Source: Planktothrix rubescens CCAP 1459/22 (lineage in GTDB: Bacteria > Cyanobacteriota > Cyanobacteriia > Cyanobacteriales > Microcoleaceae). From it: a stretch of DNA of 64,000 nucleotides. The notes under the pieces were generated by a model. It saw only the letters and a list, made by a program, of their open reading frames with translations. It did not search any database and was not told where the DNA came from. The stretch lies in NCBI GenBank assembly GCA_904830895.1, contig LR882958.1:1792001-1856000 (forward strand), given 5' to 3'. Each line of letters opens with the position of its first letter. Position 1 is the first letter of the stretch. The translations under genes were made by a program, and so were the position numbers. This document shows, piece by piece, positions 16,771 to 25,323 of the stretch.

Positions 16771-17748
16771 ATGTCTATTCTTTATATTACCCAACCTCAA
16801 GCAATTTTAGGTAAAAAATATGAAGCCTTTACCGTTGCAACTCAAGAAGAAAGTGGCAAATGGAATAAACAATCTGTTCCCGCCCAAACCGTGGAACAAG
16901 TGGTATTAATGGGCAATCCTCAAGTGACTGGAGATGCCCTCACCTATGCTTTAGAATTGGGAATGCCTGTTCACTATTTAACCAGTTTTGGCAAATATTT
17001 AGGCAGTGCTTTACCCGGATATTCTCGGAATGGAGCCCTACGGTTAGCTCAGTTTGAATTATATCAGGATACGGAACGCCGCTTGGAATTAGTTAAAACC
17101 ATTGTATCGGCTAAAATTCAAAATCAAGCTACGGTTTTATATCGTCAGAAAATTGCCGATAGTCCTTTGAAAAATCATAAGAAATTAGTCTTTAAAAAAG
17201 CCACTTTGGATGAAGTCCGAGGAGTGGAAGGAATTGCGGCAAAAGATTATTTTCGAGAATGGTCGGCGATCTTAAATGAACCTTGGTTTTTTCCTGGTCG
17301 TAACCGTCGTCCACCGACCGATCCGGTGAATGCTTTATTAAGTTTTGCCTATGGTTTATTGCGGGTACAGGTAACAGCATCGGTGCATTTAGTGGGACTT
17401 GATCCTTATATTGGATATTTGCATGAAGTCAGTCGGGGTCAACCCGCAATGGTGCTGGATTTAATGGAGGAATTTCGTCCTTTAGTAGCGGATAGTTTGG
17501 TATTTTCGGTATTGAATAAACGGGAAATTCAGCCGGATGATTTTACCGAAAGTTTGGGTGCTTATCGACTCAAAGATGAGGGACGTAAGCGGTTTTTACA
17601 AGCATTTGAACGGAAAATGAATGATGAGTTTAAACATCCAGTTTTTGAGTATCGGTGCACCTATCGACGGGCGATTGAATTACAAGCTCGATTATTAGGA
17701 CGCTATTTACAGGAAGACTTGGTTTATAAACCTTTGGTATTACGATGA
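16771..17748 (+). CDS. cas1: CRISPR integrase Cas1
   Basis: A 325-residue integrase of type I systems. The metal-binding residues are visible as Glu153 (RGVEGIAAKDYF), His218 (IGYLHEV) and the acidic group Asp230/Glu233 (LDLMEEFRPLV). The N-terminal beta domain is present (LYITQPQAILGKK). With Cas2 it inserts new spacers at the leader end of the array. The stop codon overlaps the cas2 start by 4 bases (ATGA), indicating coupling. Intact. Confidence 0.95.
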   Translation: MSILYITQPQAILGKKYEAFTVATQEESGKWNKQSVPAQTVEQVVLMGNPQVTGDALTYALELGMPVHYLTSFGKYLGSALPGYSRNGALRLAQFELYQDTERRLELVKTIVSAKIQNQATVLYRQKIADSPLKNHKKLVFKKATLDEVRGVEGIAAKDYFREWSAILNEPWFFPGRNRRPPTDPVNALLSFAYGLLRVQVTASVHLVGLDPYIGYLHEVSRGQPAMVLDLMEEFRPLVADSLVFSVLNKREIQPDDFTESLGAYRLKDEGRKRFLQAFERKMNDEFKHPVFEYRCTYRRAIELQARLLGRYLQEDLVYKPLVLR

Positions 17749-18041
17749 AAAATACGTTATTTTATTTGGTGATTTACGATTTACCCGATAGCAAAGCGGC
17801 TAATAAACGGCGCACAAGGTTACATAAATTGTTGTCGGGTTATGGCAAATGGTGTCAGTATAGTGTGTTTGAATGCTTTTTAACAAGTGTTCAGTTTGTG
17901 AACTTACAACACCAAATTGAAAAGTTAGTTAAACCTGCTGAAGATTCGGTACGGATTTATGTTTTGGATGCGGGATCTTTGAAACGCACAATTACCTATG
18001 GGTCTGAACACCCCCGTCAAGATCAGGCTATTGTCATCTAG
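17745..18041 (+). CDS. cas2: CRISPR-associated protein Cas2
   Basis: A 98-residue ferredoxin-fold protein that scaffolds the Cas1 integrase. The N-terminal strand LFYLVIYDLPDSKAANKRR carries the conserved Asp12; HKLLSGYGKWCQYSVFECF is the usual second motif. The final gene of the operon, overlapping cas1 by 4 bases and followed within 25 bases by a terminator. Confidence 0.95.
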   Translation: MKNTLFYLVIYDLPDSKAANKRRTRLHKLLSGYGKWCQYSVFECFLTSVQFVNLQHQIEKLVKPAEDSVRIYVLDAGSLKRTITYGSEHPRQDQAIVI

Positions 18042-18065
18042 TTGAATTGAATAGGATACCGTTGA

Positions 18066-18094
18066 CCCTGTTTCCGTTGGAGGCGGGGTTTTTT
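18066..18094 (+). terminator. Rho-independent terminator after cas2
   Basis: CCCTGTTTCC and GGAGGCGGGG pair over 10 positions (with G-U pairs) around a 3-base loop, followed by TTTTTT. It ends the cas operon and would separate it from pre-crRNA transcription. Confidence 0.75.
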
Positions 18095-18377
18095 ATTTGA
18101 GGTCAGGGGTCTGGGGGCGATCGCAATATCATATAAGATTCCCCTTGACAAGAAAATTGTTTTGGTTTATGATTACTTTCGTGAACCTAAGCGGGGGCGA
18201 AAACCTGGGGGGGTTCACGAAAAACGCTAGAACCTTGACAAATCAATAGTTTATACTTTTGACTCCGGTTAGTTATTGATAATCTGTTGCAATAACGAAG
18301 CCTGAAATGAGGCAATTTTTGAGGTTCACGAAAATGGGCTCCAGAATCACCGCCCCATCAGGGTTTCAGACGGCAGA
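18095..18377 (+). promoter_or_regulatory. CRISPR leader
   Basis: About 280 bases between the cas terminator and the first repeat, without an ORF. It contains a consensus promoter (18145-18173) and three copies of an 8-bp motif: CGTGAACC at 18180, and GGTTCACG at 18212 and 18323. The last two extend to a 12-bp direct repeat GGTTCACGAAAA. Position and orientation fit the leader from which the array is transcribed and at which new spacers enter. Confidence 0.75.
18145..18173 (+). promoter_or_regulatory. Leader promoter for pre-crRNA
   Basis: TTGACA (18145-18150), exactly 17 bases, then TATGAT (18168-18173). This is one of the closest sigma70 consensus matches in the window. The expected start falls near 18180, on the first CGTGAACC motif, about 200 bases before the first repeat. 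Confidence 0.7.
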
Positions 18378-19088
18378 CTTTCAATTAAAATAATCCTGCT
18401 TGCGGGACTGAAACCCTTTGGAGTATGACTTACAAAAATTGATCCATGTCTTTCAATTAAAATAATCCTGCTTGCGGGACTGAAACTCTTCCATCAGAAT
18501 TTTGTCGGTGATCGCCTTGATACTTTCAATTAAAATAATCCTGCTTGCGGGACTGAAACAGTCTAACATAGTTAACACAAGTTTACTAGCATTGTTCTTT
18601 CAATTAAAATAATCCTGCTTGCGGGACTGAAACAAGATACGATCAACGGTAGAAGGAGCGAGTGAGTCCACTTTCAATTAAAATAATCCTGCTTGCGGGA
18701 CTGAAACTTCTAGGGATATGTAAAGTTTTATTACAGCCTATTGATCTTTTCCTACTTTCAATTAAAATAATCCTGCTTGCGGGACTGAAACATCAGTTAA
18801 TCGTAAAAAATTATCTGGTAACTAAAATCTTTCAATTAAAATAATCCTGCTTGCGGGACTGAAACATCGCTTTAATAGCTTGGTTGATCTTGTCGGTTAA
18901 CTTTCAATTAAAATAATCCTGCTTGCGGGACTGAAACACCCATAGAAGATCAATGGTTTGAGAAGTCTTTTTCTTTCAATTAAAATAATCCTGCTTGCGG
19001 GACTGAAACAAGAGTCACCCTATCAGTTTTGATGGATTTAAGCGGCTATATCTTTCAATTAAAATAATCCTGCTTGCGGGACTGAAAC
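18378..19088 (+). CRISPR. Type I-D CRISPR array, 10 repeats and 9 spacers
   Basis: Ten identical 37-bp repeats start at 18378, 18450, 18523, 18597, 18671, 18755, 18829, 18901, 18973 and 19052. Each begins CTTTCAATTAAAATAATCC and ends GCGGGACTGAAAC; the middle CCTGC-TT-GCGGG can form a small hairpin. The CTTTC...GGGACTGAAAC ends resemble the type I-D repeat of Synechocystis CRISPR1. Spacers are 35, 36, 37, 37, 47, 37, 35, 35 and 42 bases, all different. No repeat is degenerate, including the last one, so array polarity rests on leader position and the ACTGAAAC handle. Confidence 0.98.
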
Positions 19089-19183
19089 CTTATTAATGGC
19101 TATTATTCTTCGACAATGACTCAAAGAATGATAGCCGAAAATATCAACGATCTTTAGCTTGTTTGTACATAAATTTTGGCTGA

Positions 19184-19196
19184 TGAAACAGCCCTG
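19184..19196 (-). repeat. Solo copy of the ISAs1-type terminal repeat
   Basis: TGAAACAGCCCTG is identical to the right terminal repeat of the gutted ISAs1-type element (29688-29700). No second end or transposase is near, so it is either a relic of an old insertion or a chance 13-bp match. Confidence 0.35.
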
Positions 19197-19228
19197 GCGT
19201 TCCCACTGGAGTTAGCTCAAACTATTAG

Positions 19229-19399
19229 TTAATAATTAAAAAAAGAAAAAGAAAAGAAGAAAGAATTAACCAATTATTTCAATTTTTGTCTAAATTAGAT
19301 GATGAAACTGAACAAAAAGAAACCTTAAAAATTATTGAATCTCTTGAGGATATTATGAATGGATTGAAGTCGATTATTATGCGAGTTGGTCAAGATTAA
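19229..19399 (+). pseudogene. Short open frame without a start, probable gene relic
   Basis: An open frame of about 56 codons ends at a TAA at 19397-19399. It reads as a charged helical peptide: a Lys/Arg-rich run, INQLFQFLSKLDDETEQKE, then IIESLEDIMNGLKSII. There is no ATG, GTG or TTG at its upstream edge (only an internal TTG at about 19283), and a stop sits at 19226. It looks like the 3' end of a lost gene; identity unknown. Confidence 0.3.
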
Positions 19400-19442
19400 T
19401 TAAATATCTGAAAAAAGTGCTTGGCAATTTAGCTGTTTTTTC

Positions 19443-19484
19443 AACAAAACGTAGGTAACTATAAATAAATACCTACGTTTTGTT
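19443..19484. terminator. Perfect 15-bp inverted repeat, possible bidirectional terminator
   Basis: AACAAAACGTAGGTA and TACCTACGTTTTGTT are exact complements with a 12-base loop. With A- and T-rich flanks on both sides it can work in either direction. It lies 85 bases past the stop of the reverse-strand gene at 19569. Confidence 0.5.
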
Positions 19485-19568
19485 AAATTTCATCTAATTT
19501 TGATCTAACTTACAATTTGAGGAACTTTAAGTCGTTTTTTCTAGTTTTTTTCAATCTTCCTACGCATT

Positions 19569-20972
19569 TTAAGATTGAACTTGAAAATAATGATAAAGAT
19601 TAGCAACGGTTAAATCGGGTACTTCTTCCCAATTTTTAGGGGCTAATCCATTTAAACCTGTGGCGATCGCTTTATTAAAAATATAAGATTCATGCTCCCG
19701 GCGTAATTCAGGTTTAACGACAAATTTTAATTGATCTCGTAAAGCTGAATAGTGGGATTTTTGTTTTAAATCCTCATAGATTTGCATTTCTAAAGGTTTA
19801 ACTATTATGTCATTTTGTGGTAATTCTAAATTAACCGATTCTGAGGTTTCCGGTTCTAACATTGCTAACTGTTCCCGTTCATCATTAGATAAGGTTTTAA
19901 ACCAATTAGTATGATCTTGCCAAGATTTTAATGCTGTACAATCATGTATTTTAATTCTGGCTATTTCAGGAAATAGAAAATCTAATTCTTCTTGAGAACT
20001 ACATTGATCAATAATATTCAGTAATCCTTGATAAATTTTATTTTGAAGTTGTTCTAGGTGTTCATTAGCGGCTGTTAATTGATTTTGGGCTTGATAAGCA
20101 GTAATAATGGCTTGTTCAATCGCCCAAGTGCATTCGAGTCTACGAAGTTGACCCGCAGCACAAACATTGTTTAATAGCTGGGGATTAGAGTAATCAGCTA
20201 AAGCATGGTATAGCATACTTAACACCCCGTTAATTTGATCGTTTCTGGCATTTGGTTCTTCAATAGTCATTGCCACTTTAAACCACTTTAAGGCTTCTGT
20301 AAATTTGCCATAAGCTGTAATTAAAATTAACCGATGTTGATTATATTTAATATCTTCTGCAACTTCATCAATCCGTCTAATAATACTATCACCTTGATTT
20401 TTTAAGGCAGATTTTAGATCAATAAATCCTCCCGTTACCGTTAATTTAAGTTGTTTGATATCTTCTCTTAACTTTAAAGTCTGATATAAATTTACAGCCG
20501 AAAGAACACCCGTTACCGCTACACCGACACCAATAACCGCAGTCGTTGATTGTAGAACTCCGAGACTTGCTTGTAACTGGTTAATTCCTTGATAGGTTTT
20601 CTGAAATCCTTGATGAACCTGATACATTTGAACTAAACCCATACCCACTTCCACAGGTGTGGTAATCGGTGCCAGGGGAATATTATTGATTATCGTACCT
20701 CCTGAGTTGGAAGAAACTAACTCAGAAAAAGTCTTGACTAAAGTAATACCCACTTCCACAGGTACAGTAATCGGTGCTAGGGGACTATTGTGCATTATTG
20801 TACCAATGGCGTGACCTGCAAACTGACCCGCATTTGCTGTTCCTGACGCCCATCTAACTATGCTTAAAGGTACTCCTGATTTGGAATAGACTAACTCATA
20901 AACACCCTTGGCTAAACCTTCTTGAATTGCGGGGGAAAATACAAATTGCATTGCAGGATTGAATAAAAACAT
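19569..20972 (-). CDS. Unrecognised protein with hydrophobic N-terminal half
   Basis: A 467-residue protein I do not recognise. Residues 57-81 and 92-116 are an internal duplication (GTIMHNSPLAPITVPVEVG and GTIINNIPLAPITTPVEVG). Residues 137-163 are hydrophobic and glycine-rich (TTAVIGVGVAVTGVLSAV), compatible with membrane insertion. Residues 165-215 form a likely coiled coil (LREDIKQLKL, IIRRIDEVAEDI). The C-terminal half is helical and soluble-looking, with Trp-containing segments. No signal peptide is seen. It lies divergent to another unrecognised coiled-coil gene, next to the CRISPR array. Such an architecture could suit a membrane-acting effector, but that is only speculation. The start ATG at 20972 gives the whole frame. 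Confidence 0.6.
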   Translation of the reverse strand: MFLFNPAMQFVFSPAIQEGLAKGVYELVYSKSGVPLSIVRWASGTANAGQFAGHAIGTIMHNSPLAPITVPVEVGITLVKTFSELVSSNSGGTIINNIPLAPITTPVEVGMGLVQMYQVHQGFQKTYQGINQLQASLGVLQSTTAVIGVGVAVTGVLSAVNLYQTLKLREDIKQLKLTVTGGFIDLKSALKNQGDSIIRRIDEVAEDIKYNQHRLILITAYGKFTEALKWFKVAMTIEEPNARNDQINGVLSMLYHALADYSNPQLLNNVCAAGQLRRLECTWAIEQAIITAYQAQNQLTAANEHLEQLQNKIYQGLLNIIDQCSSQEELDFLFPEIARIKIHDCTALKSWQDHTNWFKTLSNDEREQLAMLEPETSESVNLELPQNDIIVKPLEMQIYEDLKQKSHYSALRDQLKFVVKPELRREHESYIFNKAIATGLNGLAPKNWEEVPDLTVANLYHYFQVQS

Positions 20973-21233
20973 AATTTTTGACTTAATTCTTTAATTTAAT
21001 TATTATAAACTCATAATCCTCTGAAAATCAACAGATATTGACAAAAATTTTATTAATTAAAATTAAATATGACTGACTTCAGTATTTTTACGGAAGATAA
21101 GTTTATATTGACTAGAATTTGTTTTTTAAAAGCGTATAAACACGGATAAATAATTTATAAATTGTTACTGACTTATTGATCATTCCTCTAATGTTGTAAA
21201 GTAGAACTATATGCTTAATTGAGGTTGGCTGCA
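20973..21233. other. Divergent intergenic region between two unknown genes
   Basis: About 260 very AT-rich bases without a gene; it must contain the promoters of both flanking genes. No clear operator or repeat is visible. TTGAGG, 9 bases before the ATG at 21234, is a weak ribosome site. Confidence 0.45.
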
Positions 21234-22250
21234 ATGAATGAATTTTTAACTGTCTTCGAGTCCATGACTGATTCAATGGTTTCTGTACAAAATAATCCAG
21301 GTGAATCTTCCGAGTTGAAACAATCCGCAACGGAGTTAAATCAGTCGATTCAATCCTGTACAGAGGAGTTAAGACAGTCCGCAGCCAGATTAAAAGAGTT
21401 AATGGAAGTTAGTTATAAAGATTTAGATCATGCTGAGGATGTCTGGAATAGTAAACCTAGAATTATGTCTGTCCCCAAGTCTGAACTTTGGGAAGAAATA
21501 GGAGAATTAACGGCGATTGATTTTAGAATTCGTGAGTTACAGAAGAAATGTCAAACAGAAGTGATTCCAGAAATTAAAAATTCATGGTTAAATCAATGTG
21601 AACAGCTTAAAGAAACGTGGTTTAAAGATAGTAAAACCGGAACATATAAGCAAGACTTGGGTTATTCAGATAAAGATGGTATGATTCAAGGGTTAGATAA
21701 GGCAATAAAAGTTATCAATAATGAAATGATCAGCAGTATCAATACAAATTTATTATTGTTAAATGACGATTTGTTAAATTTGAATTTAGATTGTCTTCAT
21801 GCAAAAATTAATTTTATAAATTTGAAAGATGGAATTAATTTTGCACTTAAAATAAGTTTTTATTCTGATCACAAAAATGAGGTAATTCATATAATAGAAA
21901 ATAGTAGTGATCTTTTTTTAGAGTGGATAAAACCAACTTGGGACTCATTCTTAAGCAACTTAAACAACATTTTTTCTCTAATCAAAAGAGAAACCTGGGA
22001 TGATTTGGTTCTTAATGTTAATAAAATCCTAGAAGACAATGTTCAAGATAGATTTTCTGAATGCTTTGATTTTGCTTTGACTACTACAACAGAAATTATT
22101 AATTTTTACAATGATATTTTAGAGAAACAAAACCGATATGAACAAGAAACCAGCGAACAACGAGAAGCGGAAAAAGTCTGGATAGATCAACAACGTCAAA
22201 AATTAGATGAGGTTCAGAAACAAATTGATGTGATTTTGAGTGTTAATTAG
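21234..22250 (+). CDS. Unrecognised coiled-coil protein
   Basis: A 338-residue, acidic, mostly helical protein. Residues 20-65 (SSELKQSATELNQSIQ, CTEELRQSAARLKELME) and the C-terminal 45 residues (EQETSEQREAEKVWIDQQR, LDEVQKQIDVIL) are strong coiled-coil candidates. No signal peptide, membrane span or catalytic motif is visible. I know no family match. The ATG at 21234 was chosen over the TTG at 21219. It is transcribed away from the 467-residue gene, and the two share a promoter region. It converges with ugd. Confidence 0.6.
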   Translation: MNEFLTVFESMTDSMVSVQNNPGESSELKQSATELNQSIQSCTEELRQSAARLKELMEVSYKDLDHAEDVWNSKPRIMSVPKSELWEEIGELTAIDFRIRELQKKCQTEVIPEIKNSWLNQCEQLKETWFKDSKTGTYKQDLGYSDKDGMIQGLDKAIKVINNEMISSINTNLLLLNDDLLNLNLDCLHAKINFINLKDGINFALKISFYSDHKNEVIHIIENSSDLFLEWIKPTWDSFLSNLNNIFSLIKRETWDDLVLNVNKILEDNVQDRFSECFDFALTTTTEIINFYNDILEKQNRYEQETSEQREAEKVWIDQQRQKLDEVQKQIDVILSVN

Positions 22251-22288
22251 GGTGAGCCATGCCCACCCTAATCTTACATTAATACAGA

Positions 22289-23656
22289 TTAATGTCCAAT
22301 CCCGACATATTGGAAACCTGCGGCTTCCAATTGTTTTCGATCTAAGAAATTACGGCCATCAATCATAAATGCCGAGTGCATTTTTTTCGCCATTTTCCCA
22401 TAGTCGAGGGTTTGGAATTGTGCCCAGTCGGTAATTAAAATTAACGCATCACAGCCATCCGCTAACAATTCAGGATCGGTTTCAACAATCACTCCCGTTA
22501 ACCCATGACGCATTCCACTTTGGGAAATAATTGGATCATAGGCTTTAACTTTTGCCCCCAAACGGTTCAATTCTTGGATAATATCTAAAGCCGGAGCATC
22601 GCGTAAATCGTCCGTATCGGCTTTAAAAGTTAATCCCAATAATCCGACGGTTTTGCCTTTGAGAATTTTCAGCACTTGTTGTAATTTGTCAATAGCAATC
22701 GTGCGCTGACGGTTATTAACTTCCACCGCCGCTTTTAACAATTGGGCGTCATAATTATAGTCATCAGCCGTATGAATTAAAGCCGAAACATCTTTAGGGA
22801 AACAGGAACCCCCCCAACCAATTCCAGCTTGTAAAAACTTATTCCCAATTCGAGAATCTAAGCCAATTCCTTGAGCTACTTGTGTCACATCCGCACCGAC
22901 GCGATCGCAAATATTAGCAATTTCGTTAATAAAGCTAATTTTAGTTGCTAAGAACGAGTTAGCAGCATATTTAATCATTTCTGCCGAACTTAGATCAGTT
23001 AACACAATTGGAACCGGGGGTAAGGACGGATGATCAGAATGTTTTCTCGATACTAAAGGTGCATACAATTCCTGCATCACCTCCAAGGCTTTTTTGTTGT
23101 TGCTTCCTAACACAATCCGATCGGGATTAAAGGTATCATAAACCGCCGAACCTTCGCGTAAAAATTCCGGGTTACTAACAACATCAAATTCAACTTCAAT
23201 CGGTGTTCCTGTTGACCCTGTTTCTTTTTGTCGCTCGGAAACACCATCTAAAACAATCATCCGCACCCAGTCCCCGGAACCAATGGGTACAGTGGATTTA
23301 TTCACAATCACTTTATAACCTGTGGTCAGGTTCGCTCCAATCCCCCGCGCCACCGCTTCGACATAACGAGTATCACTTTCTCCACTTGGTAAAGGAGGAG
23401 TTCCTACGGCGATAAATAACACCTCACCATGTTCCACGCCCGCAGCTAAATCCGCAGAAAAATCCAGACGCCCAGATTCCATACAGGATTTCATTAATTC
23501 CGGCAGTCCGGGTTCATAAATCGGGGACTGTCCCGACTTCATTAATTTGACCTTTTCCTCATTATTATCAATACAAATAACATCATGTCCGATCTGTGCC
23601 AGACACACTCCGGTTACTAAACCCACATATCCCGTCCCAATCACACAAACACGCAT
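22289..23656 (-). CDS. ugd: UDP-glucose 6-dehydrogenase
   Basis: A 455-residue enzyme that oxidises UDP-glucose to UDP-glucuronate using two NAD+. The NAD-binding motif is VIGTGYVGLVTG at the N-terminus. The catalytic Cys is in GIGWGGSCFPKDVSAL; FLREGSAVYD and NPDRIVLG are further family motifs. It lies downstream of a UDP-glucuronate decarboxylase gene on the same strand, so the pair makes UDP-xylose-type sugars for extracellular polysaccharide or glycosylation. Intact and of normal length. Confidence 0.95.
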   Translation of the reverse strand: MRVCVIGTGYVGLVTGVCLAQIGHDVICIDNNEEKVKLMKSGQSPIYEPGLPELMKSCMESGRLDFSADLAAGVEHGEVLFIAVGTPPLPSGESDTRYVEAVARGIGANLTTGYKVIVNKSTVPIGSGDWVRMIVLDGVSERQKETGSTGTPIEVEFDVVSNPEFLREGSAVYDTFNPDRIVLGSNNKKALEVMQELYAPLVSRKHSDHPSLPPVPIVLTDLSSAEMIKYAANSFLATKISFINEIANICDRVGADVTQVAQGIGLDSRIGNKFLQAGIGWGGSCFPKDVSALIHTADDYNYDAQLLKAAVEVNNRQRTIAIDKLQQVLKILKGKTVGLLGLTFKADTDDLRDAPALDIIQELNRLGAKVKAYDPIISQSGMRHGLTGVIVETDPELLADGCDALILITDWAQFQTLDYGKMAKKMHSAFMIDGRNFLDRKQLEAAGFQYVGIGH

Positions 23657-23740
23657 AAATCTATCCTCAATTTTTTGACCGAAACATTAACAATCTTGTT
23701 AACGCTCAATGATTGATCGTTAACAAGGATTTCACTCTTT

Positions 23741-24673
23741 TCAACTGTTGTAGATGCGTTCCCGAAAATCTTTCACCGTCAATTCTAATCCTTGATCCAG
23801 TGGGATAGTCGGTTCCCAATTCAGGTAGGTTTTAGCACGAGTAATATCGGGTTGTCGCTGTTTAGGATCATCCTCCGGTAGAGGTTTAAATTGAATTTCC
23901 ACATCCGGGTTAACCAGATTCTGAATTTTTTGGGCTAATTCCAAAATGGTATATTCCCCTGGATTCCCGATATTAATAGGGCCAATCTGATCGCTATTCA
24001 TCAAGCGGATAAATCCCTCTACCAAGTCTGACACATAACAGAAACTCCGGGTTTGGGAACCATCCCCATAAACTGTTAAGGGAATCCCTCGCAGGGCTTG
24101 GACAATAAAGTTACTGACCACACGCCCATCATTTTCTAACATTCGGGGGCCATAGGTATTAAAAATCCGTACCACCCGAATATCTACCCCATTTTGACGA
24201 TGATAGTCAAAGGCTAAGGTTTCTGCAACCCGCTTTCCTTCGTCGTAACAGGATCGAATTCCAATACAGTTGACATTGCCTCGATAGTCTTCCGTTTGGG
24301 GGTGAACATCGGGATCTCCGTAGACTTCAGAGGTGGAGGCGAGGAAAAACCGGGCTTTGATCCGTTTGGCTAACCCCAACATATTCATAGTTCCCAATAC
24401 ATTGGTTTTGATGGTTTTGACCGGGTTGTATTGGTAGTGAACGGGAGAGGCGGGACAGGCTAAATGGTAGATTTGATCGGCTTCTAAGCGAATTGGTTCG
24501 GTAATATCATGACGGATCAGTTCAAAATAGGGATTACCAATCCATTTCAGGATATTTCGTTTTCTCCCAGTAAAAAAGTTATCTAAACAAATCACTTCAT
24601 GGCCCTGTTCCATTAAGCGATCAATTAGGTGTGAACCCAAAAAACCCGCGCCACCTGTAACTAAAATTCTCAT
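23741..24673 (-). CDS. UDP-glucuronate decarboxylase (UDP-xylose synthase), SDR family
   Basis: A 310-residue extended short-chain dehydrogenase. The NAD motif is [14 protein letters not shown]; the catalytic triad region includes STSEVYGDP and Tyr-x3-Lys in [26 protein letters not shown] and [10 protein letters not shown] are diagnostic of UXS-type decarboxylases, which convert UDP-glucuronate to UDP-xylose. Placement immediately upstream of ugd on the same strand supports the substrate. I chose the ATG at 24673 over a GTG at 24685 because the Rossmann strand begins right after it. Confidence 0.9.
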   Translation of the reverse strand: MRILVTGGAGFLGSHLIDRLMEQGHEVICLDNFFTGRKRNILKWIGNPYFELIRHDITEPIRLEADQIYHLACPASPVHYQYNPVKTIKTNVLGTMNMLGLAKRIKARFFLASTSEVYGDPDVHPQTEDYRGNVNCIGIRSCYDEGKRVAETLAFDYHRQNGVDIRVVRIFNTYGPRMLENDGRVVSNFIVQALRGIPLTVYGDGSQTRSFCYVSDLVEGFIRLMNSDQIGPINIGNPGEYTILELAQKIQNLVNPDVEIQFKPLPEDDPKQRQPDITRAKTYLNWEPTIPLDQGLELTVKDFRERIYNS

Positions 24674-24853
24674 GCTTACACTCACTCAGAAATTGTAGAG
24701 AGTTAAACTTGGATGGACAACAATCAATCGCAGGTAAGCTGAATCCACTATCAGTTTAAAGTTAAGACTTGGCTTTGAATACACCCCAGCTATACCCAAC
24801 AACATTGATATGTTGCTGTCCGTTCCACATCTATCCTACTCGATTTTAGATTT

Positions 24854-24961
24854 TTAGCGAATATTTAATATTTCTTTTACAGTCAAATTAATATCACTTG
24901 CAATTTTTCGTAACAGTGTTGGTGAAATATCACGACTTGGATGAACTCGAAATTTATCAGC
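24854..24961 (-). pseudogene. hicA: HicA toxin remnant (C-terminal half)
   Basis: Reverse strand, frame ending TAA at 24854. It encodes DKFRVHPSRDISPTLLRKIA and then SDINLTVKEILNIR, which resembles the C-terminus of HicA mRNA interferases. A stop precedes it and no start exists. The N-terminal part, including the catalytic His region, is absent. It begins inside the last codons of the truncated hicB, so a deletion has joined the middle of hicA to the 3' part of hicB. Confidence 0.55.
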
Positions 24962-25142
24962 TTAATACACGGCTTTTGTCTGACTCCAATAATGTCTCTA
25001 AATACAATTCAATTTCCTCCTGAATATTCACTTTAATCTCATCAAATGAATCACCCTGAGATTGACAACCTGGAAGTTCATGAGCATAGGCATAATAACC
25101 GTCATCGTCTTTTTCAATAATCACACTAACTTTATATGACAT
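24957..25142 (-). CDS. hicB: HicB-family antitoxin, probably C-terminally truncated
   Basis: A 61-residue protein with the partial RNase H-like HicB fold: YKVSVIIEKDDDGYYAYAHE, LPGCQSQGDSFDEIKVNIQE and AIELYLETL-like EEIELYLETLLES. Cyanobacterial members commonly run to about 70 residues or more; here the end (SDKSRVLS) looks replaced by sequence at the deletion junction with hicA. Without an intact toxin it is an orphan antitoxin or a decaying remnant. Confidence 0.7.
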   Translation of the reverse strand: MSYKVSVIIEKDDDGYYAYAHELPGCQSQGDSFDEIKVNIQEEIELYLETLLESDKSRVLS

Positions 25143-25191
25143 ATAGCAATCCTATTTGAGTTGTGTTTAAAATTTAGGCTTAAAAGGGAAC

Positions 25192-25321
25192 AGGGAACAC
25201 CGGAACAGCCCCCCAAACCCCCCGTGCAAGGGGGGCTAGGGGGGGAGGGAACACCGGAACAGTTTTGTAGAGACGTTAAATTTAACGTCTCTACAACAAT
25301 AAATTTAACGTCTCTACTACA
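25192..25321. repeat. Two dispersed repeats: G/C-rich unit and GTAGAGACG palindrome
   Basis: At 25192-25262 a C-then-G-rich unit (AACAGCCCCCCAAACCCCC, then GGGGGGCTAGGGGGGG) can form a long hairpin and recurs at 28670. At 25267-25294 GTAGAGACG-TTAAATTTAA-CGTCTCTAC is a perfect palindrome, followed by one more half-unit to 25317. Both are between divergent hicB and the 3' end of lepA. Confidence 0.7.
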
Positions 25322-25323
25322 AT

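Larger units (their letters stand above)
19089..19568. other. AT-rich relic zone downstream of the array
   Basis: About 480 bases without an intact gene. It holds a 13-bp imperfect hairpin right after the last repeat (19098-19136, GGCTAT...ATAGCC), a lone 13-bp IS-end match (19184-19196), a coding relic (19229-19399) and a 15-bp perfect inverted repeat (19443-19484). The first hairpin may end the pre-crRNA, though it lacks a T-run. Confidence 0.5.

Noticed and set aside
18235-18257. Second promoter in the leader (TTGACA with TATACT)
   Set aside because: The spacing is only 11 bases, too short for a sigma70 promoter; the upstream pair with 17-base spacing is better.
24674-24853. Gene or RNA between the UDP-xylose synthase type gene and the hicA remnant
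   Set aside because: No frame of useful length, hairpin or repeat could be supported.
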